Notes: generated by a model from the letters alone, not told the origin. DNA of 64,000 nucleotides from Pantoea cypripedii (GCF_002095535.1 NZ_MLJI01000002.1:1201752-1265751), one strand, 5' to 3'; shown: positions 17,429 through 26,308, counted from the first letter of the stretch. Translations and numbers: made by a program.

Positions 17429-18709
17429 TCAGAGCACCCGTGCAACGGGAATATCGCTCCAGCGCGTGGTCCATGCAGGTGAAAGCATCTCACGTTTCAT
17501 CTGCCAGCCCGTATCCACGCCCTGACTCGCAAACCAGATATTCCCGAGCCCCGACTGGTTAATGCCATCTATTACCTTCATCAGCTGCGCACTTTTCGGC
17601 CTCGGGCGGTCCTCATCAAACAGGTTCAACTGGCTGACGCCGTGCGGCGTGAAGTCATCGAGCATCACGCCGGCTTTCATGTAGCGCCGGCCTTCCAGCC
17701 AGATGTGGTCAAGTGCTCGCATGGCCACCGCAATGATGTCCCGGGTATCCTGCGTGGGCAGCGTCAGCTTTTCGCCGGCGCTGTTGCCATAGAATACCTC
17801 CCCGGCCGCGTGGGGCGATGTCCGGATGAATACGCTGATGTGCCGGCAGAACTGGCGTTCACCCCGCAGCTTTTCAGCCGCCCGGGTGGCATACTGGCAC
17901 AGTGCCTGCTGCATGGCCGATTTTGCGGTGATGCGCTCACCGAAAGAGCGGGAGCAGACAATCTGCTGCTTGGCCGGCGGCAGTTCCTCAAGTGGAATGC
18001 AGGACTCCCCGTTCAGCTCGCGCACGGTTCGCTCAAGAACGACGGAAAAGTTTTTCCGGATAAAGGCCGGGTGGGTGCGCGCCAGCTCCAGCGCCGTGCG
18101 TATACCCATCGTGTTCAGTTTTTTGCCGATACGGCGCCCCACGCCCCAGATTTCCTCAACCGGTTGACGGGAGAGGAGGGTGGCAGTACGCTTCAGATTA
18201 TCCGGCGTCAGAGCGAGCACGCCGCGGAACTGTTTCCATTCCTTGCTCGCCCATTGTGCTGATTTTGCCAGCGTTTTTGTCGGTCCCATGCCCACGCCGA
18301 TGGTGAGTCCGGTGGTTGCCAGTACATGCTGACGTAGCCGCCGGCCGAAGTGCTCAAAGTCTTCACAGCCATTGATGCCGGTCAGCTCCAGGAACATCTC
18401 ATCAATCGAATACTGCTCCACCTTTGGCGTCATTTCTTCCAGCGCTGACATCACCCTCTGGCTGAGACTGTGATAAAGCCCGTAATTGCTGCTGAAGACA
18501 TGCACCCTTTCAGGAAAGTCCGCGTTCTTTATCTGAAACCACGGTACGCCCATTTTTATACCGAGCATTTTTGAGCGGGCGCTGCGTGCGATTACGCAGC
18601 CATCATTGTTACTGAGCACCACCACGGCCTGTCCGCGCAGGTCCGGGCGAAATAAGGCCTCACAGCTGGCATAAAAACTGTTCACATCGGCCAGTCCGAA
18701 CATCGGCAT
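17429..18709 (-). CDS. umuC: DNA polymerase V catalytic subunit UmuC
   Basis: The 426-residue Y-family polymerase matches UmuC throughout: FGLADVNSFYASCEALFRP with the first catalytic Asp, VVLSNNDGCVIARS, FSSNYGLYHSLSQRVM, YSIDEMFLELTG with the catalytic Asp-Glu pair, and the little-finger region. It performs error-prone translesion synthesis with processed UmuD. The start lies two bases after the umuD stop, so the two are co-expressed. A start at 18703 (MFGLAD) is possible and closer to E. coli UmuC. Confidence 0.96.
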   Translation of the reverse strand: MPMFGLADVNSFYASCEALFRPDLRGQAVVVLSNNDGCVIARSARSKMLGIKMGVPWFQIKNADFPERVHVFSSNYGLYHSLSQRVMSALEEMTPKVEQYSIDEMFLELTGINGCEDFEHFGRRLRQHVLATTGLTIGVGMGPTKTLAKSAQWASKEWKQFRGVLALTPDNLKRTATLLSRQPVEEIWGVGRRIGKKLNTMGIRTALELARTHPAFIRKNFSVVLERTVRELNGESCIPLEELPPAKQQIVCSRSFGERITAKSAMQQALCQYATRAAEKLRGERQFCRHISVFIRTSPHAAGEVFYGNSAGEKLTLPTQDTRDIIAVAMRALDHIWLEGRRYMKAGVMLDDFTPHGVSQLNLFDEDRPRPKSAQLMKVIDGINQSGLGNIWFASQGVDTGWQMKREMLSPAWTTRWSDIPVARVL

Positions 18710-18711
18710 AC

Positions 18712-19218
18712 TTACCTCCGGCGCGCGCGGGTGCTGTGAAAGAACCAGGTCACCACGCCCATCAGCTGCAGCGATTCCGGATAAATGACGGGATATGCCG
18801 GGTTCATCGGCAGCAGCGCGAGTCGCGGATGCAGCTGCAGGCGCTTGACGGTAAATTCCCCGTTCACTTCAGCGATCACCACATCACCGTGGCAGGCTTC
18901 TTCCGCCCGGTCAACGACCATGACGTCGCCGTCGAACAGCCCCAGGTCTTCCATGCTGCTGCCGCTGGCACGGACAAAGTAGCTGGCCGCCGGGCGACGG
19001 ATGCACAGCTCATTGAGATCGAGCTCGGATTCGACATAATCCGCAGCCGGGCTGGGGAAGCCGGCCGGGCACAGATCGGCATAAAACGGAATGCCCAGCT
19101 GAGTCCTGTGTTCTGCGGGACGAAGCAGGGTCATGCCTGTCGGCACAGGCAGCGTTTCACTCTCAGCATGTCCCGACTGGCTACCGTAAAGCGGAAGGGG
19201 GCTATAAGCCTGCGGCAT
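18712..19218 (-). CDS. umuD: SOS-regulated protease-like subunit UmuD
   Basis: The 168-residue UmuD/LexA-type S24 peptidase has the RecA-stimulated cleavage site CPAGFPSPAADY (Ala52-Gly53), catalytic Ser88 in SGSSMED and Lys125 in FTVKRLQL. E. coli UmuD is 139 residues and cleaved after residue 24; here the N-terminal arm is about 28 residues longer, and the AGAGG before ATG 19218 supports that start. After self-cleavage it activates UmuC. A LexA box lies just upstream. Confidence 0.95.
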   Translation of the reverse strand: MPQAYSPLPLYGSQSGHAESETLPVPTGMTLLRPAEHRTQLGIPFYADLCPAGFPSPAADYVESELDLNELCIRRPAASYFVRASGSSMEDLGLFDGDVMVVDRAEEACHGDVVIAEVNGEFTVKRLQLHPRLALLPMNPAYPVIYPESLQLMGVVTWFFHSTRARRR

Positions 19219-19239
19219 GGTTTTTACCTCTGAGTATAA

Positions 19240-19255
19240 CTGTATTTATATACAG
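19240..19255 (-). promoter_or_regulatory. LexA (SOS) box of umuDC
   Basis: CTGTATTTATATACAG fits the CTGT-N8-ACAG LexA operator with an almost ideal AT-rich centre. It is 22 bp before the umuD start, so damage induction of umuDC is expected. Confidence 0.93.
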
Positions 19256-19437
19256 TATCGTATCGCATTAAGCCGATCGCAAGAGGGCAGGGGGAGAGAA
19301 CCGGTCCCGCGTGAACCATGTGGCTGACGTGGCAGCTAATTTTATTTCCCCGCGGCTTTCGCCGGAAAGCGCACTATAATCACGGTGAGCAACATAGCGT
19401 AGCGGCAGGGATGCCTTCCTTAAGGACTCCTTCTTCT

Positions 19438-19462
19438 GCCCGGTCTCCGCCGGGCTTTTTTT
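19438..19462 (+). terminator. Intrinsic terminator
   Basis: The stem GCCCGG / CCGGGC with a six-base loop is followed by seven T. A TATAAT at 19374-19379 about 60 bp upstream makes a short non-coding transcript ending here possible. Confidence 0.75.
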
Positions 19463-19700
19463 GTCCCCGGGTCTTCAGTCCATTCCGGGCGTAAGCAGAC
19501 TCGGTCTGCCACCGGTGACGTGACGCTTCCTCGCCACGGCTGTTCGTTCCTCGCTGGCGCTGCGGTACGCCTCAGCCGTGACTGCGGCGAGCGTTGCTGG
19601 CAGACGGTAAAGGGCGGGTCATTATTTCCGGTCAGTTATTGTGCAGAGCAGAGACGGCGTTTTATGCTGCCGGTAACAATAATAAAACTCTGGGGCCTTT

Positions 19701-19949
19701 ATGGACGGGCGCACTTCTCCCGGGCGGTTTCTTGCTTATCTTATGGCAGAATATGACATTTCCACAGAGATGTTCTGCCGGCGTACCGGGCTGGATAACG
19801 CCGATGTATGGGCGCTGCTGAGCGGGCGACTGACAGTCACCCCGGCAGTGGCAGAGCGGCTGGGTAAAGTGTTCCATACACCCGGATTCTGGCTCATCCG
19901 GCAGGCCATGTGGGAGCTGAAGCAATCAGCTGATGAACAGCCGGACTGA
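19701..19949 (+). CDS. HigA-like XRE-type DNA-binding protein
   Basis: The 82-residue protein resembles HigA/VapI antitoxin-type helix-turn-helix proteins: SPGRFLAYLMAEYDIS, MFCRRTGLDNADVWALLSGRLTVTPAVAERLGKVF, then GFWLIRQAMWEL. In HigBA modules the toxin gene lies immediately upstream, but no HigB-like frame is seen here. It may be an orphan antitoxin or a simple repressor. The ribosome site is weak. Confidence 0.65.
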   Translation: MDGRTSPGRFLAYLMAEYDISTEMFCRRTGLDNADVWALLSGRLTVTPAVAERLGKVFHTPGFWLIRQAMWELKQSADEQPD

Positions 19950-20160
19950 ACAGGGTGGCCATTCCTCCCGGTGCGTGATAATTTCTGACAGGCCTGCGCG
20001 GGCTTTTTAATCCGTCCAGCAACACCGGGGTTAAATAAACTGTGCGCCCGCGCAGGCAGTGCGCTTATGCTGCCTTCATCCCGGACTTGCATTGTCCCGC
20101 CGCTGAATTATTATTTTCCTGCTACTCACTGGTGCATGGCCGTTTTCATGCGCTCACGTC

Positions 20161-20199
20161 GCCCCTGTGGTCACTCTGACAGCCGCAGGGGCTTTTTTT
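20161..20199 (+). terminator. Intrinsic terminator
   Basis: GCCCCTGTGG pairs with CCGCAGGGGC (20183-20192) and is followed by seven T. Confidence 0.8.
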
Positions 20200-20247
20200 A
20201 AGCGAGCCGGCCTGAAGACCGGACACCTGAGTCGATATGGCTTCATC

Positions 20248-20276
20248 GCCCGGTTTAACCTCCCGGGCTTTTTTTT
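20248..20276 (+). terminator. Intrinsic terminator
   Basis: GCCCGG pairs with CCGGGC (20263-20268) and is followed by eight T. The second arm and tail repeat those of the terminator at 19438-19462. Confidence 0.8.
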
Positions 20277-20455
20277 GTCCACTTTCTGAAGGCCGTCGCT
20301 GCGCTCCGCTTCTGTGCGGCGCGGCATACCGCCTGACGCCGCTCTCTGCTCCCCCTCTCACTTTTCTGCTGGTTTCACCGGTTACCTGCGGACACGCCGT
20401 GACTTCACGTTAGCCGGGGCGCTTCCCGGTCAGGGGTACGTTTCACCGCTGTCGT

Positions 20456-20513
20456 CACCCGTTCCCCGCCGTGCGCGGGACATTCAGTCCGCTCCGGCGG
20501 CGCATGCGGCTTC
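20456..20513 (+). repeat. 58 bp direct repeat, copy 1
   Basis: The block begins CACCCGTTCCCCGCCGTGCG and is identical to 22371-22428 except for one base. Both copies lie 90-100 bp before a plus-strand gene start. Confidence 0.92.
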
Positions 20514-20607
20514 CTCCTGCGCCCGTTGCCCGGTCCGCTCGCGGCCCGGCTGCTGTGTCGTCACGGCGTGAGAGTGCGCCGTGCAACCATCAACGGAGGA
20601 GTGAAAC

Positions 20608-21570
20608 ATGCCGAACTGGTGCTGTAACCGGCTGTGCGTGAACGGCCGCAGTGAAGATATCGGGCAGGTGAGGGCGCTGTTTGCGGGCGGGGGTTATCCG
20701 TCGTATGCACAGGCGGCAGCGGAGGGTATCCAGCTGTTTCTGGCCGGATGTGCCGGGCTGCTGCATCCGGCAGACGGGGCGCATTATGCCCCGTATCCGG
20801 CCCTGACAGGGGCAGAAGGTTATCCGTCGTGTGCAGGGGAGGGCAGCGGCGGGCACCACAATGTGTCAGGTAATCAGGCGTTTACACAGTGGCTGTGCTG
20901 CCTGAGTGAGGGCGTGGTGCTGACGGAAGCCGCCTGCGCACGGCTGCATGACCTGTGGCGGGCCAGCGGCCTGCCGGGGAGGGAATGGGAAACGCTGTCT
21001 GCGGAACAACAGGCCGTCATCTGCGCACTCTGGCAGCAGAAGCAGGGGGACTGGCAGGTGACGTTCAGCACCCGCAGCCCCGCTGAAGCCTGGAACCGCC
21101 TGTGCCGGGGAGAGCTGGTGACGCATCAGTCCGCCCCCTTTGACATGCTGCAGCTGTGCCCGCCGCGCCTGGATGTGGAAATCAACGGGTATAACGGTCG
21201 CCTGCTTGCAGGCGTGCCGGACGGGTTCAGCGACACCACTGACCGCTGCGGAACAAAGTGGCCGCACGCGCATGACCTGAATATCTCCTGGTCTTCTGAC
21301 ACAACCTTTGACGCTGATTTTGACACGCCCTGGTCACCGCCGTCGGCGGCGGTGCTGAACGCACTGAGTGCGCGTTACGGCGTCACCGTGGAGCACTGGT
21401 ACGCCGAAGCCGGTGCTGATTACTGCGGATATGCGCTCTACAGCGACGGTGAGCAGTTGGAAGCGTGCTGCGATTCGCTGGAGTGGAGTAAGGAAGAAGA
21501 CGAAGACGGATTCCGGGACGTAATAGGCCCGGCGTGGATTCTGAATAACGTGGCCAGCTTTGGCGGCTGA
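20608..21570 (+). CDS. DUF1281-family plasmid protein
   Basis: The 320-residue protein starts MPNWCCNRLCVNG, the typical opening of DUF1281-type proteins, with IQLFLAGCAGLLHP, FDMLQLCPPRL and SWSSDTTFDADFDTPWSPP further on. GGAGGAGTG precedes the ATG. Function is unknown; these genes are common in enterobacterial plasmid backbones near antirestriction genes. A paralogue lies at 52416-53366 on the other strand. Confidence 0.8.
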   Translation: MPNWCCNRLCVNGRSEDIGQVRALFAGGGYPSYAQAAAEGIQLFLAGCAGLLHPADGAHYAPYPALTGAEGYPSCAGEGSGGHHNVSGNQAFTQWLCCLSEGVVLTEAACARLHDLWRASGLPGREWETLSAEQQAVICALWQQKQGDWQVTFSTRSPAEAWNRLCRGELVTHQSAPFDMLQLCPPRLDVEINGYNGRLLAGVPDGFSDTTDRCGTKWPHAHDLNISWSSDTTFDADFDTPWSPPSAAVLNALSARYGVTVEHWYAEAGADYCGYALYSDGEQLEACCDSLEWSKEEDEDGFRDVIGPAWILNNVASFGG

Positions 21571-21606
21571 TAAGGAGGCGGCGGGCGCAGGCCCGCCGGA
21601 AAGAGT

Positions 21607-21855
21607 ATGAATAAACCCGTCACCATCGCTGATTTTATTGCACAGCTGCAGCGTTCTGACCCCGCCACGCCCTGCGCTGGCCACATATGGATTGCGGATG
21701 ATTTTGAGGATATCGCTCCGGAGCTGACCCCGGAGGAGGTGCTGGCCACGCTGGCGCTGGCCGACGCCACCCTGGATGCCGGCATCAGCCTGAGCGGGTA
21801 CTTCCTGTGTCACTGCGCTGACACCGTGCTGGCCCGGCGGGAGAAGGACGTATGA
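21607..21855 (+). CDS. Small plasmid protein, 82 aa
   Basis: An acidic 82-residue protein with helices ADFIAQLQR and LTPEEVLATLALADATLDAG; no family recognised. It is preceded by a GC hairpin (GCGGGCGCAGGCCCGC, about 21584-21599) and overlaps the next gene by four bases (ATGA), so it is translationally coupled to it. Confidence 0.6.
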   Translation: MNKPVTIADFIAQLQRSDPATPCAGHIWIADDFEDIAPELTPEEVLATLALADATLDAGISLSGYFLCHCADTVLARREKDV

Positions 21856-22187
21856 AAACCTGGCTGATTTCCTTTCAGACTGAATGGCGGAGTGCATGTT
21901 CAGAGGAACACCTGCTTATCCGGTCAGCGGACGCGCAGATGACAGAGGCGGGGTGTACGCACATGGGCCGGACGTGGTGGAAGGCGGAACCCTGTGAGAG
22001 TGAGGGCTGTTACTGGCGCTTCGGCGGCAATGACGTCTGGCTGAAGGCCATCGTCCTGCTCAGCGACGCACAGGCGCAGACGCTCACCGGCCTTCGCTTC
22101 CTGGATGAGTGGACTGTGACCGGCACGCCGGACGCGCCGGTGGTGCGTGAACGGAATGGCAACCACTGGCAGGACTTCCGGGACTGA
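21852..22187 (+). CDS. Hypothetical plasmid protein, 111 aa
   Basis: The start overlaps the previous stop (ATGA). A Trp-rich, mixed-charge soluble protein (MKTWLISFQTEWRSACSEEH, GCYWRFGGNDVWLKA); no family is recognised. It is followed by a terminator-like GC hairpin with T run near 22202-22231. Confidence 0.6.
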   Translation: MKTWLISFQTEWRSACSEEHLLIRSADAQMTEAGCTHMGRTWWKAEPCESEGCYWRFGGNDVWLKAIVLLSDAQAQTLTGLRFLDEWTVTGTPDAPVVRERNGNHWQDFRD

Positions 22188-22370
22188 AAACGGCAATAAG
22201 GCGGCCGCCCGGCGCGGGCGGCGCTTTTTCACGGAAAGGATAATGACGTCGCTGTGCTCCGCCTTCGTGCCGTTCCCCGTCCTGCGGCCGGAAACCGGCG
22301 GCGATGAAGTGCCGTGCCCTCACGGTAGCCGGGCGGCCTCGCAAACAAGGGACGCTGTCGCCGGCCTGTT

Positions 22371-22428
22371 CACCCGTTCCCCGCCGTGCGCGGGACATTC
22401 AGTCCGCTCCGGCGGCGCGTGCGGCTTC
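22371..22428 (+). repeat. 58 bp direct repeat, copy 2
   Basis: Matches 20456-20513 at 57 of 58 positions. It lies about 90 bp before the methyltransferase start. Confidence 0.92.
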
Positions 22429-22519
22429 ACGTCCGCCCCTGTTTGCTCCGCTGTTCGCCCGTCTGTGTGGAGGTCACGGCACCACTACCGGTGCCCCCTT
22501 CATGCACAGGAGCACAGCT

Positions 22520-23164
22520 ATGTCACGATTCATGCACGGCGACAGCGTACAGGTTATGGGCGGCTTTCCGGATAACAGCATCGATTTTATATTAACCGAC
22601 CCGCCTTACCTCGTCGGCTTTAAGGACCGTTCCGGCCGTTCGATTGCCAACGACGTGAGCAGCGAGTGGGTGCAGCCGGCGAGCGATGAAATGTACCGGG
22701 TGCTGAAAGACAACAGCCTGGCGGTGAGCTTCTATGGCTGGAACCGGGTAGACGTCTTTATGCAGGCCTGGAAGGCGGCGGGTTTCCGCGTGGTGGGGCA
22801 TATCGTCTTCACCAAGCCCTACGCGTCTAAATCCGCCTTTGTCGGCTACCAGCACGAAAGCGCCTACGTGCTGGCCAAAGGGCGCCCGCCGCTGCCGGCG
22901 CAGCCCCTGCCCGACGTGATGCCCTGGGAGTACACCGGCAACCGCCATCACCCGACCGAAAAGCCGGTCAGCGTCCTGCGACCGCTGATTGAGACCTTCA
23001 CGCAGCCCGGTGCCATTGTCCTGGACCCGTTTGCAGGTTCCGGCTCGACCTGCGTGGCCGCTCAGGCGTGCGGACGGCGCTGGATTGGCATCGAGCTGCT
23101 GGAGCAGTACCACGCCGCCGGCCTGCGCCGCCTGTATGCACAACGCGCCGCCCACGCGGCATGA
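22520..23164 (+). CDS. Orphan DNA methyltransferase (beta class, N4/N6)
   Basis: The 214-residue protein has the catalytic motif IV TDPPY (residues 26-30) near the N-terminus and the AdoMet motif DPFAGSGSTCVAA near residue 172. This DPPY-before-FAGSG order is that of the beta class. HHPTEKPVSVLRPLI is the usual bridging motif. AGGAG is placed correctly for ATG 22520, so longer upstream starts are unlikely. No restriction enzyme gene is adjacent, so it probably protects or marks the plasmid against host restriction. Confidence 0.9.
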   Translation: MSRFMHGDSVQVMGGFPDNSIDFILTDPPYLVGFKDRSGRSIANDVSSEWVQPASDEMYRVLKDNSLAVSFYGWNRVDVFMQAWKAAGFRVVGHIVFTKPYASKSAFVGYQHESAYVLAKGRPPLPAQPLPDVMPWEYTGNRHHPTEKPVSVLRPLIETFTQPGAIVLDPFAGSGSTCVAAQACGRRWIGIELLEQYHAAGLRRLYAQRAAHAA

Positions 23165-23178
23165 TGACGGAGAACACG

Positions 23179-23409
23179 ATGAACGATCACACTCTGCCCC
23201 ACGATACCGACGCGCTGACGGCCGACGTCGCCGACCTGGAAGAATCGCTGTATGAGTTTCACCTGCGGATGCGCGACATGATTGCGCGCCATCTCCGGCA
23301 CGGCGCCAGCCGTGAGCAGCGCATGACGGGGCTGCTGATTGAGGAAATCAATAACGACCTGATGGCGCTGTACCGGCGTGCGGCGCAGATTCAGCACCAC
23401 CTCAGATAA
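23179..23409 (+). CDS. Small hypothetical protein, 76 aa
   Basis: A helical, charged 76-residue protein (LEESLYEFHLRMRDMIARHLRHG, LLIEEINNDLMALYRRAAQI) beginning 15 bases after the methyltransferase stop with GGAG upstream. Probably co-transcribed with it. No family recognised. Confidence 0.55.
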   Translation: MNDHTLPHDTDALTADVADLEESLYEFHLRMRDMIARHLRHGASREQRMTGLLIEEINNDLMALYRRAAQIQHHLR

Positions 23410-23904
23410 GCTGTAGCGGGATATAAGCTGTAGTGAGTGGTCAGATAATGACCACTCCTGTCTGCCGGGGCTCTCCCCCTGCCGGCACCGCGTTATCCAC
23501 AGGATTTCGGGCGCGATATTCACCCGGATTGTGGATAAGCGTAACAAAAGGTTCACCGATACAGGGAAGTTGCTGCGCGCCGCTGTTATGCCGCCTGCGG
23601 CGGGGGAGGGCAGAACCCCCGGGCCGTGCGGTCTGCGGCCGGTGCCGTGACTTCACTTTAGCCCGGCCGCTGCGTGTTCAAGAGACCGCTTCGCTCGTCT
23701 CCTCGCCCGTTCGCACTCGCGCCGGGGCGCTTACTCCCGTCGCGTCTCCGCTCATGCTTCGCGTCACCGCCGTGCGTAATCCCCCCTCTGCTCGCTTGCG
23801 CTGCGGCCTCGTCGCCGCTCCTGAACACTCCGCTTTCCGCCGGGCTGTCATTCAGTCACGGCACCGGCCGGAACTGTTAACCACCCTGACTGCGGAGATT
23901 TCTG
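23410..23904. other. Long GC-rich non-coding spacer
   Basis: No supported gene in 495 bp. It shares phrases such as CTGCTCGCTTGCGCTGCGGC with the 25.3 kb spacer and GTGACTTCAC-TTAGCC with the 20.4 kb spacer, so it belongs to the same family of repeated leader blocks. Confidence 0.5.
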
Positions 23905-24342
23905 ATGAATACAGCCACCCCTGACTTTCAGCCCGCGCGCGTCCTCGATGGATATGTGCGCTTTCGTTTTCTGCCCGCGCTGTTTGGCGACGACTTCATG
24001 CGCGCCGAAAGCAACGTGTACCTCTATGCGAAGCGCTTTCTGCCGGACTATGACGGTGGCGTGTGGGATTTTGCCCTGACAGAGGGCGGCTGCGGCTTTA
24101 TGAAGCCGGCTGATGATGAACGCTGGCGCGTTGTTAACCTGGCGAACGGCGGCGATGTGACCGTAAGCAGTGAGGCGGCGGGCATCATCATCACGGCGCG
24201 GGTGCTGAACCACCGCAGCTGGATGTACGACCGCCACGATGAAGAAGAACTGTGCCGGCACTTCTGCCTGCGCCACCGTCAGCTGATGGATTATGCCTTC
24301 AGCCACCCCGAAGCGGCCGCGATTTTCCGCGCCCTGGACTGA
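23905..24342 (+). CDS. klcA: KlcA/ArdB-type antirestriction protein
   Basis: The 145-residue protein fits the ArdB/KlcA family: VRFRFLPALFGDDFMRAES, VYLYAKRFLPDYDGGVWDFAL, GGCGFMKPAD and AAGIIITARVLNH. Family members relieve type I restriction during plasmid entry without resembling DNA directly. The length is normal (about 140-145). Together with the orphan methyltransferase and ArdC it forms an antirestriction set. Confidence 0.88.
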   Translation: MNTATPDFQPARVLDGYVRFRFLPALFGDDFMRAESNVYLYAKRFLPDYDGGVWDFALTEGGCGFMKPADDERWRVVNLANGGDVTVSSEAAGIIITARVLNHRSWMYDRHDEEELCRHFCLRHRQLMDYAFSHPEAAAIFRALD

Positions 24343-24385
24343 GTCAGCACCGGGGCGGCAGAGCCGCCCCTCAGAGGAGAAAACG

Positions 24386-24796
24386 ATGTACGGAACCGTT
24401 AATGCGCTTTGCGCAAAACTGCTTCAGCAATACCGCGCTGACGAGCTGATTACGCTGATTGTCTGGACGAAAGAGGATGTGATGGCGGTGCTGGATGGCA
24501 GCGGCCTGACGGAGGACGGCGCCGCCGAAATGCTGAGCATGATGGACAGCCTGGGCGGGTTACACGAGTACGGGGTGGGAGAGGATACGCTGCGGGTACT
24601 GCTGGACAACATCCGGGAACAGGAGGCTCAGACGCGGGAGGTGAGCGTGCCCGCCGCCGCGCTGGAGAAGGTGCTGCGCGTGGCGGGGGATTATATGCGG
24701 CGTGAGGACGCGGAAGGCGGGGAAGGCAGCGCCATGCGGCGATGGCCATATGAGAACGCAGCGATCAAAGTGGCGCAGGCGGCGCTGGATAAATAA
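24386..24796 (+). CDS. DUF1380-like plasmid protein
   Basis: The 136-residue protein starts MYGTVNALCAKLLQQY and continues LITLIVWTKEDVMAVLDG and VSVPAAALEKVLRVAGDYMRRE, resembling the plasmid family DUF1380. GAGGAG precedes ATG 24386, just after a GC hairpin (GGGGCGGC / GCCGCCCC). Function is unknown. It follows the antirestriction gene in what looks like a leading-region-type backbone. Confidence 0.7.
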   Translation: MYGTVNALCAKLLQQYRADELITLIVWTKEDVMAVLDGSGLTEDGAAEMLSMMDSLGGLHEYGVGEDTLRVLLDNIREQEAQTREVSVPAAALEKVLRVAGDYMRREDAEGGEGSAMRRWPYENAAIKVAQAALDK

Positions 24797-25490
24797 GCCG
24801 GGGCAGGGCAGGGAAGCCCTCACCTGCATCAGGTCCGCTGGCAAACCCTGCCGCTGCGCGGCGGTGCGGAAAGCCCGCGCCGGCGGCGCGCATTCCGCAC
24901 GTCTTATCAACACGGAGATGCAGAAAGTCTCTGAAATCCGGGGTAGCATGCCGGTTTTCAGCCTGCTGATGCGTTTTTGCCGTTTTTTATGCAGAAACGG
25001 CCTGAAAAACAGGTACTGAAGCCGGGCCCCCTGGCGGCTCCCCGGCGGTGCCGGGTCGTCAGCCCCGCTCCGCTAACCGGCACAGCCGGTAAGCTCCACC
25101 GGACCACGCGGGGCGTGTTCCGGGCCTCCCGGCCAGGGTCTGATGGCGAAGGTCTGGGGCTGCAACCGGCTGTTGCCGGTGCATTCACCGGGCGCGCTGC
25201 GCCCTTTAATGCCGCCACGCCGTTCCGTCGTGTCGGGTGTGTTCCTGCCCGTCTGCCCGTCCGGAGAGCATGTCCCGGTCGCCACTCGCGGAGGGCTTTT
25301 CGTAGCACAGTCAGATTCACTTCCGAAAGCGCACCGCTTCGCTGCCTCCTCACCCGTTCGCACTCGCTCTGCTCGCTTGCGCTGCGGCTTCCGGGGGCTC
25401 CCTTTCTCCGTTCACTGCCGGTGCTACTTTGCCCTTCGCCGCGACTGGATCGACCGAAACATGACTACACACCGGAACAGGAGAAGTGCC
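24797..25490. other. Long GC-rich non-coding spacer
   Basis: Nearly 700 bp without a supported gene, although GC-rich frames stay open by chance. Parts repeat in the 23.4-23.9 kb spacer. It leads into the gene at 25491. Confidence 0.5.
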
Positions 25491-26267
25491 ATGAACACAC
25501 AGAACGTCAACACCGCCACGCCAGAATCTCCCAAAACATGGGTGAACAACCCCTCCATCACCTTTATTTCCCGCAAAACCAGTGCGCTCATCCGTCTCGC
25601 AAAAAAGGAAGGTGATCTGCTGATGTTCCGTGCATTTAAACGTCTCGGCATTGATGCACCGGATCATGGTGATGAACTTTTCGCCCCGCAGGAAGCGGCC
25701 CTGCTGGTGACAGAGCTGGCAGAAATGGGCGGAATAACCACCCCGGCTGTGTATGACATGGTCCGCTCCGTGGAGTCCCTGTCACAGGATCAGAAGTCAT
25801 ATCTGTGGCGCGAAGAATATCCGGAAAACCTGCCGGAGCTGGCGGTGTTTCAGGCCGCATCGGCAGAAAAGAAAGCACAGATTCTCCGGAGCATGAAAAC
25901 GGCCGTGCCGGAGTCTGCTGACACACAGACTGTCATGCCGGAAATTCCGGGTCTCAGTCAGGCACTGCGCAACGATCTGGCCCGTCTGGCCGCACTCAGC
26001 ACGAGAGAGATGGATGAAATGGAACGTGAGGAACTGCTGTACGGCACGCTGCAGAATATGGCGGATCGGGTCTGCGACACGGTAACGGACTGGACCCGCC
26101 CGCGTCCGGTGGTGCCGTTTTCATCGCTGTCAGCCTGGAACCGTGCCGGGCAGCTTGCCCTGAACCTGTTCGGGGAAACCGGTGAAGCCGCGTGGCGGGA
26201 GGGCTGTTCTCACCTGGCGCTGTCACTGATGACAGGGTATGCCATGTATGTGGCTGATATTGCGTGA
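25491..26267 (+). CDS. Hypothetical plasmid protein, 258 aa
   Basis: AGGAG lies before ATG 25491. The N-terminal half is unknown. The C-terminal segment (about 165-255: LRNDLARLAALSTREMDEME, LYGTLQNMADRVCDTVTDW, LFGETGEAAWREGCSHLALSLM) is homologous to most of the next gene, so that gene looks like a partial duplicate. No function is assigned. Confidence 0.65.
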   Translation: MNTQNVNTATPESPKTWVNNPSITFISRKTSALIRLAKKEGDLLMFRAFKRLGIDAPDHGDELFAPQEAALLVTELAEMGGITTPAVYDMVRSVESLSQDQKSYLWREEYPENLPELAVFQAASAEKKAQILRSMKTAVPESADTQTVMPEIPGLSQALRNDLARLAALSTREMDEMEREELLYGTLQNMADRVCDTVTDWTRPRPVVPFSSLSAWNRAGQLALNLFGETGEAAWREGCSHLALSLMTGYAMYVADIA

Positions 26268-26308
26268 TTATTTACCCGGCAGTCAGACTGCCGGGTCGGG
26301 AGTTAACC

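Larger units (their letters stand above)
19950..20607. other. Long GC-rich non-coding spacer
   Basis: No supported gene. It contains two intrinsic terminators (20161-20199 and 20248-20276) and a 58 bp block (20456-20513) repeated at 22371-22428. Such long structured spacers recur before several genes up to 25.5 kb. Confidence 0.6.

Noticed and set aside
22304..22519. N-terminal extension of the methyltransferase
   Set aside because: The upstream residues come from the repeated GC-rich leader block, and the ribosome site fits ATG 22520.
24797..25490. Open frames of 60-200 codons in the GC-rich spacer
   Set aside because: High GC keeps several frames open at once; none has a ribosome site or protein-like composition.
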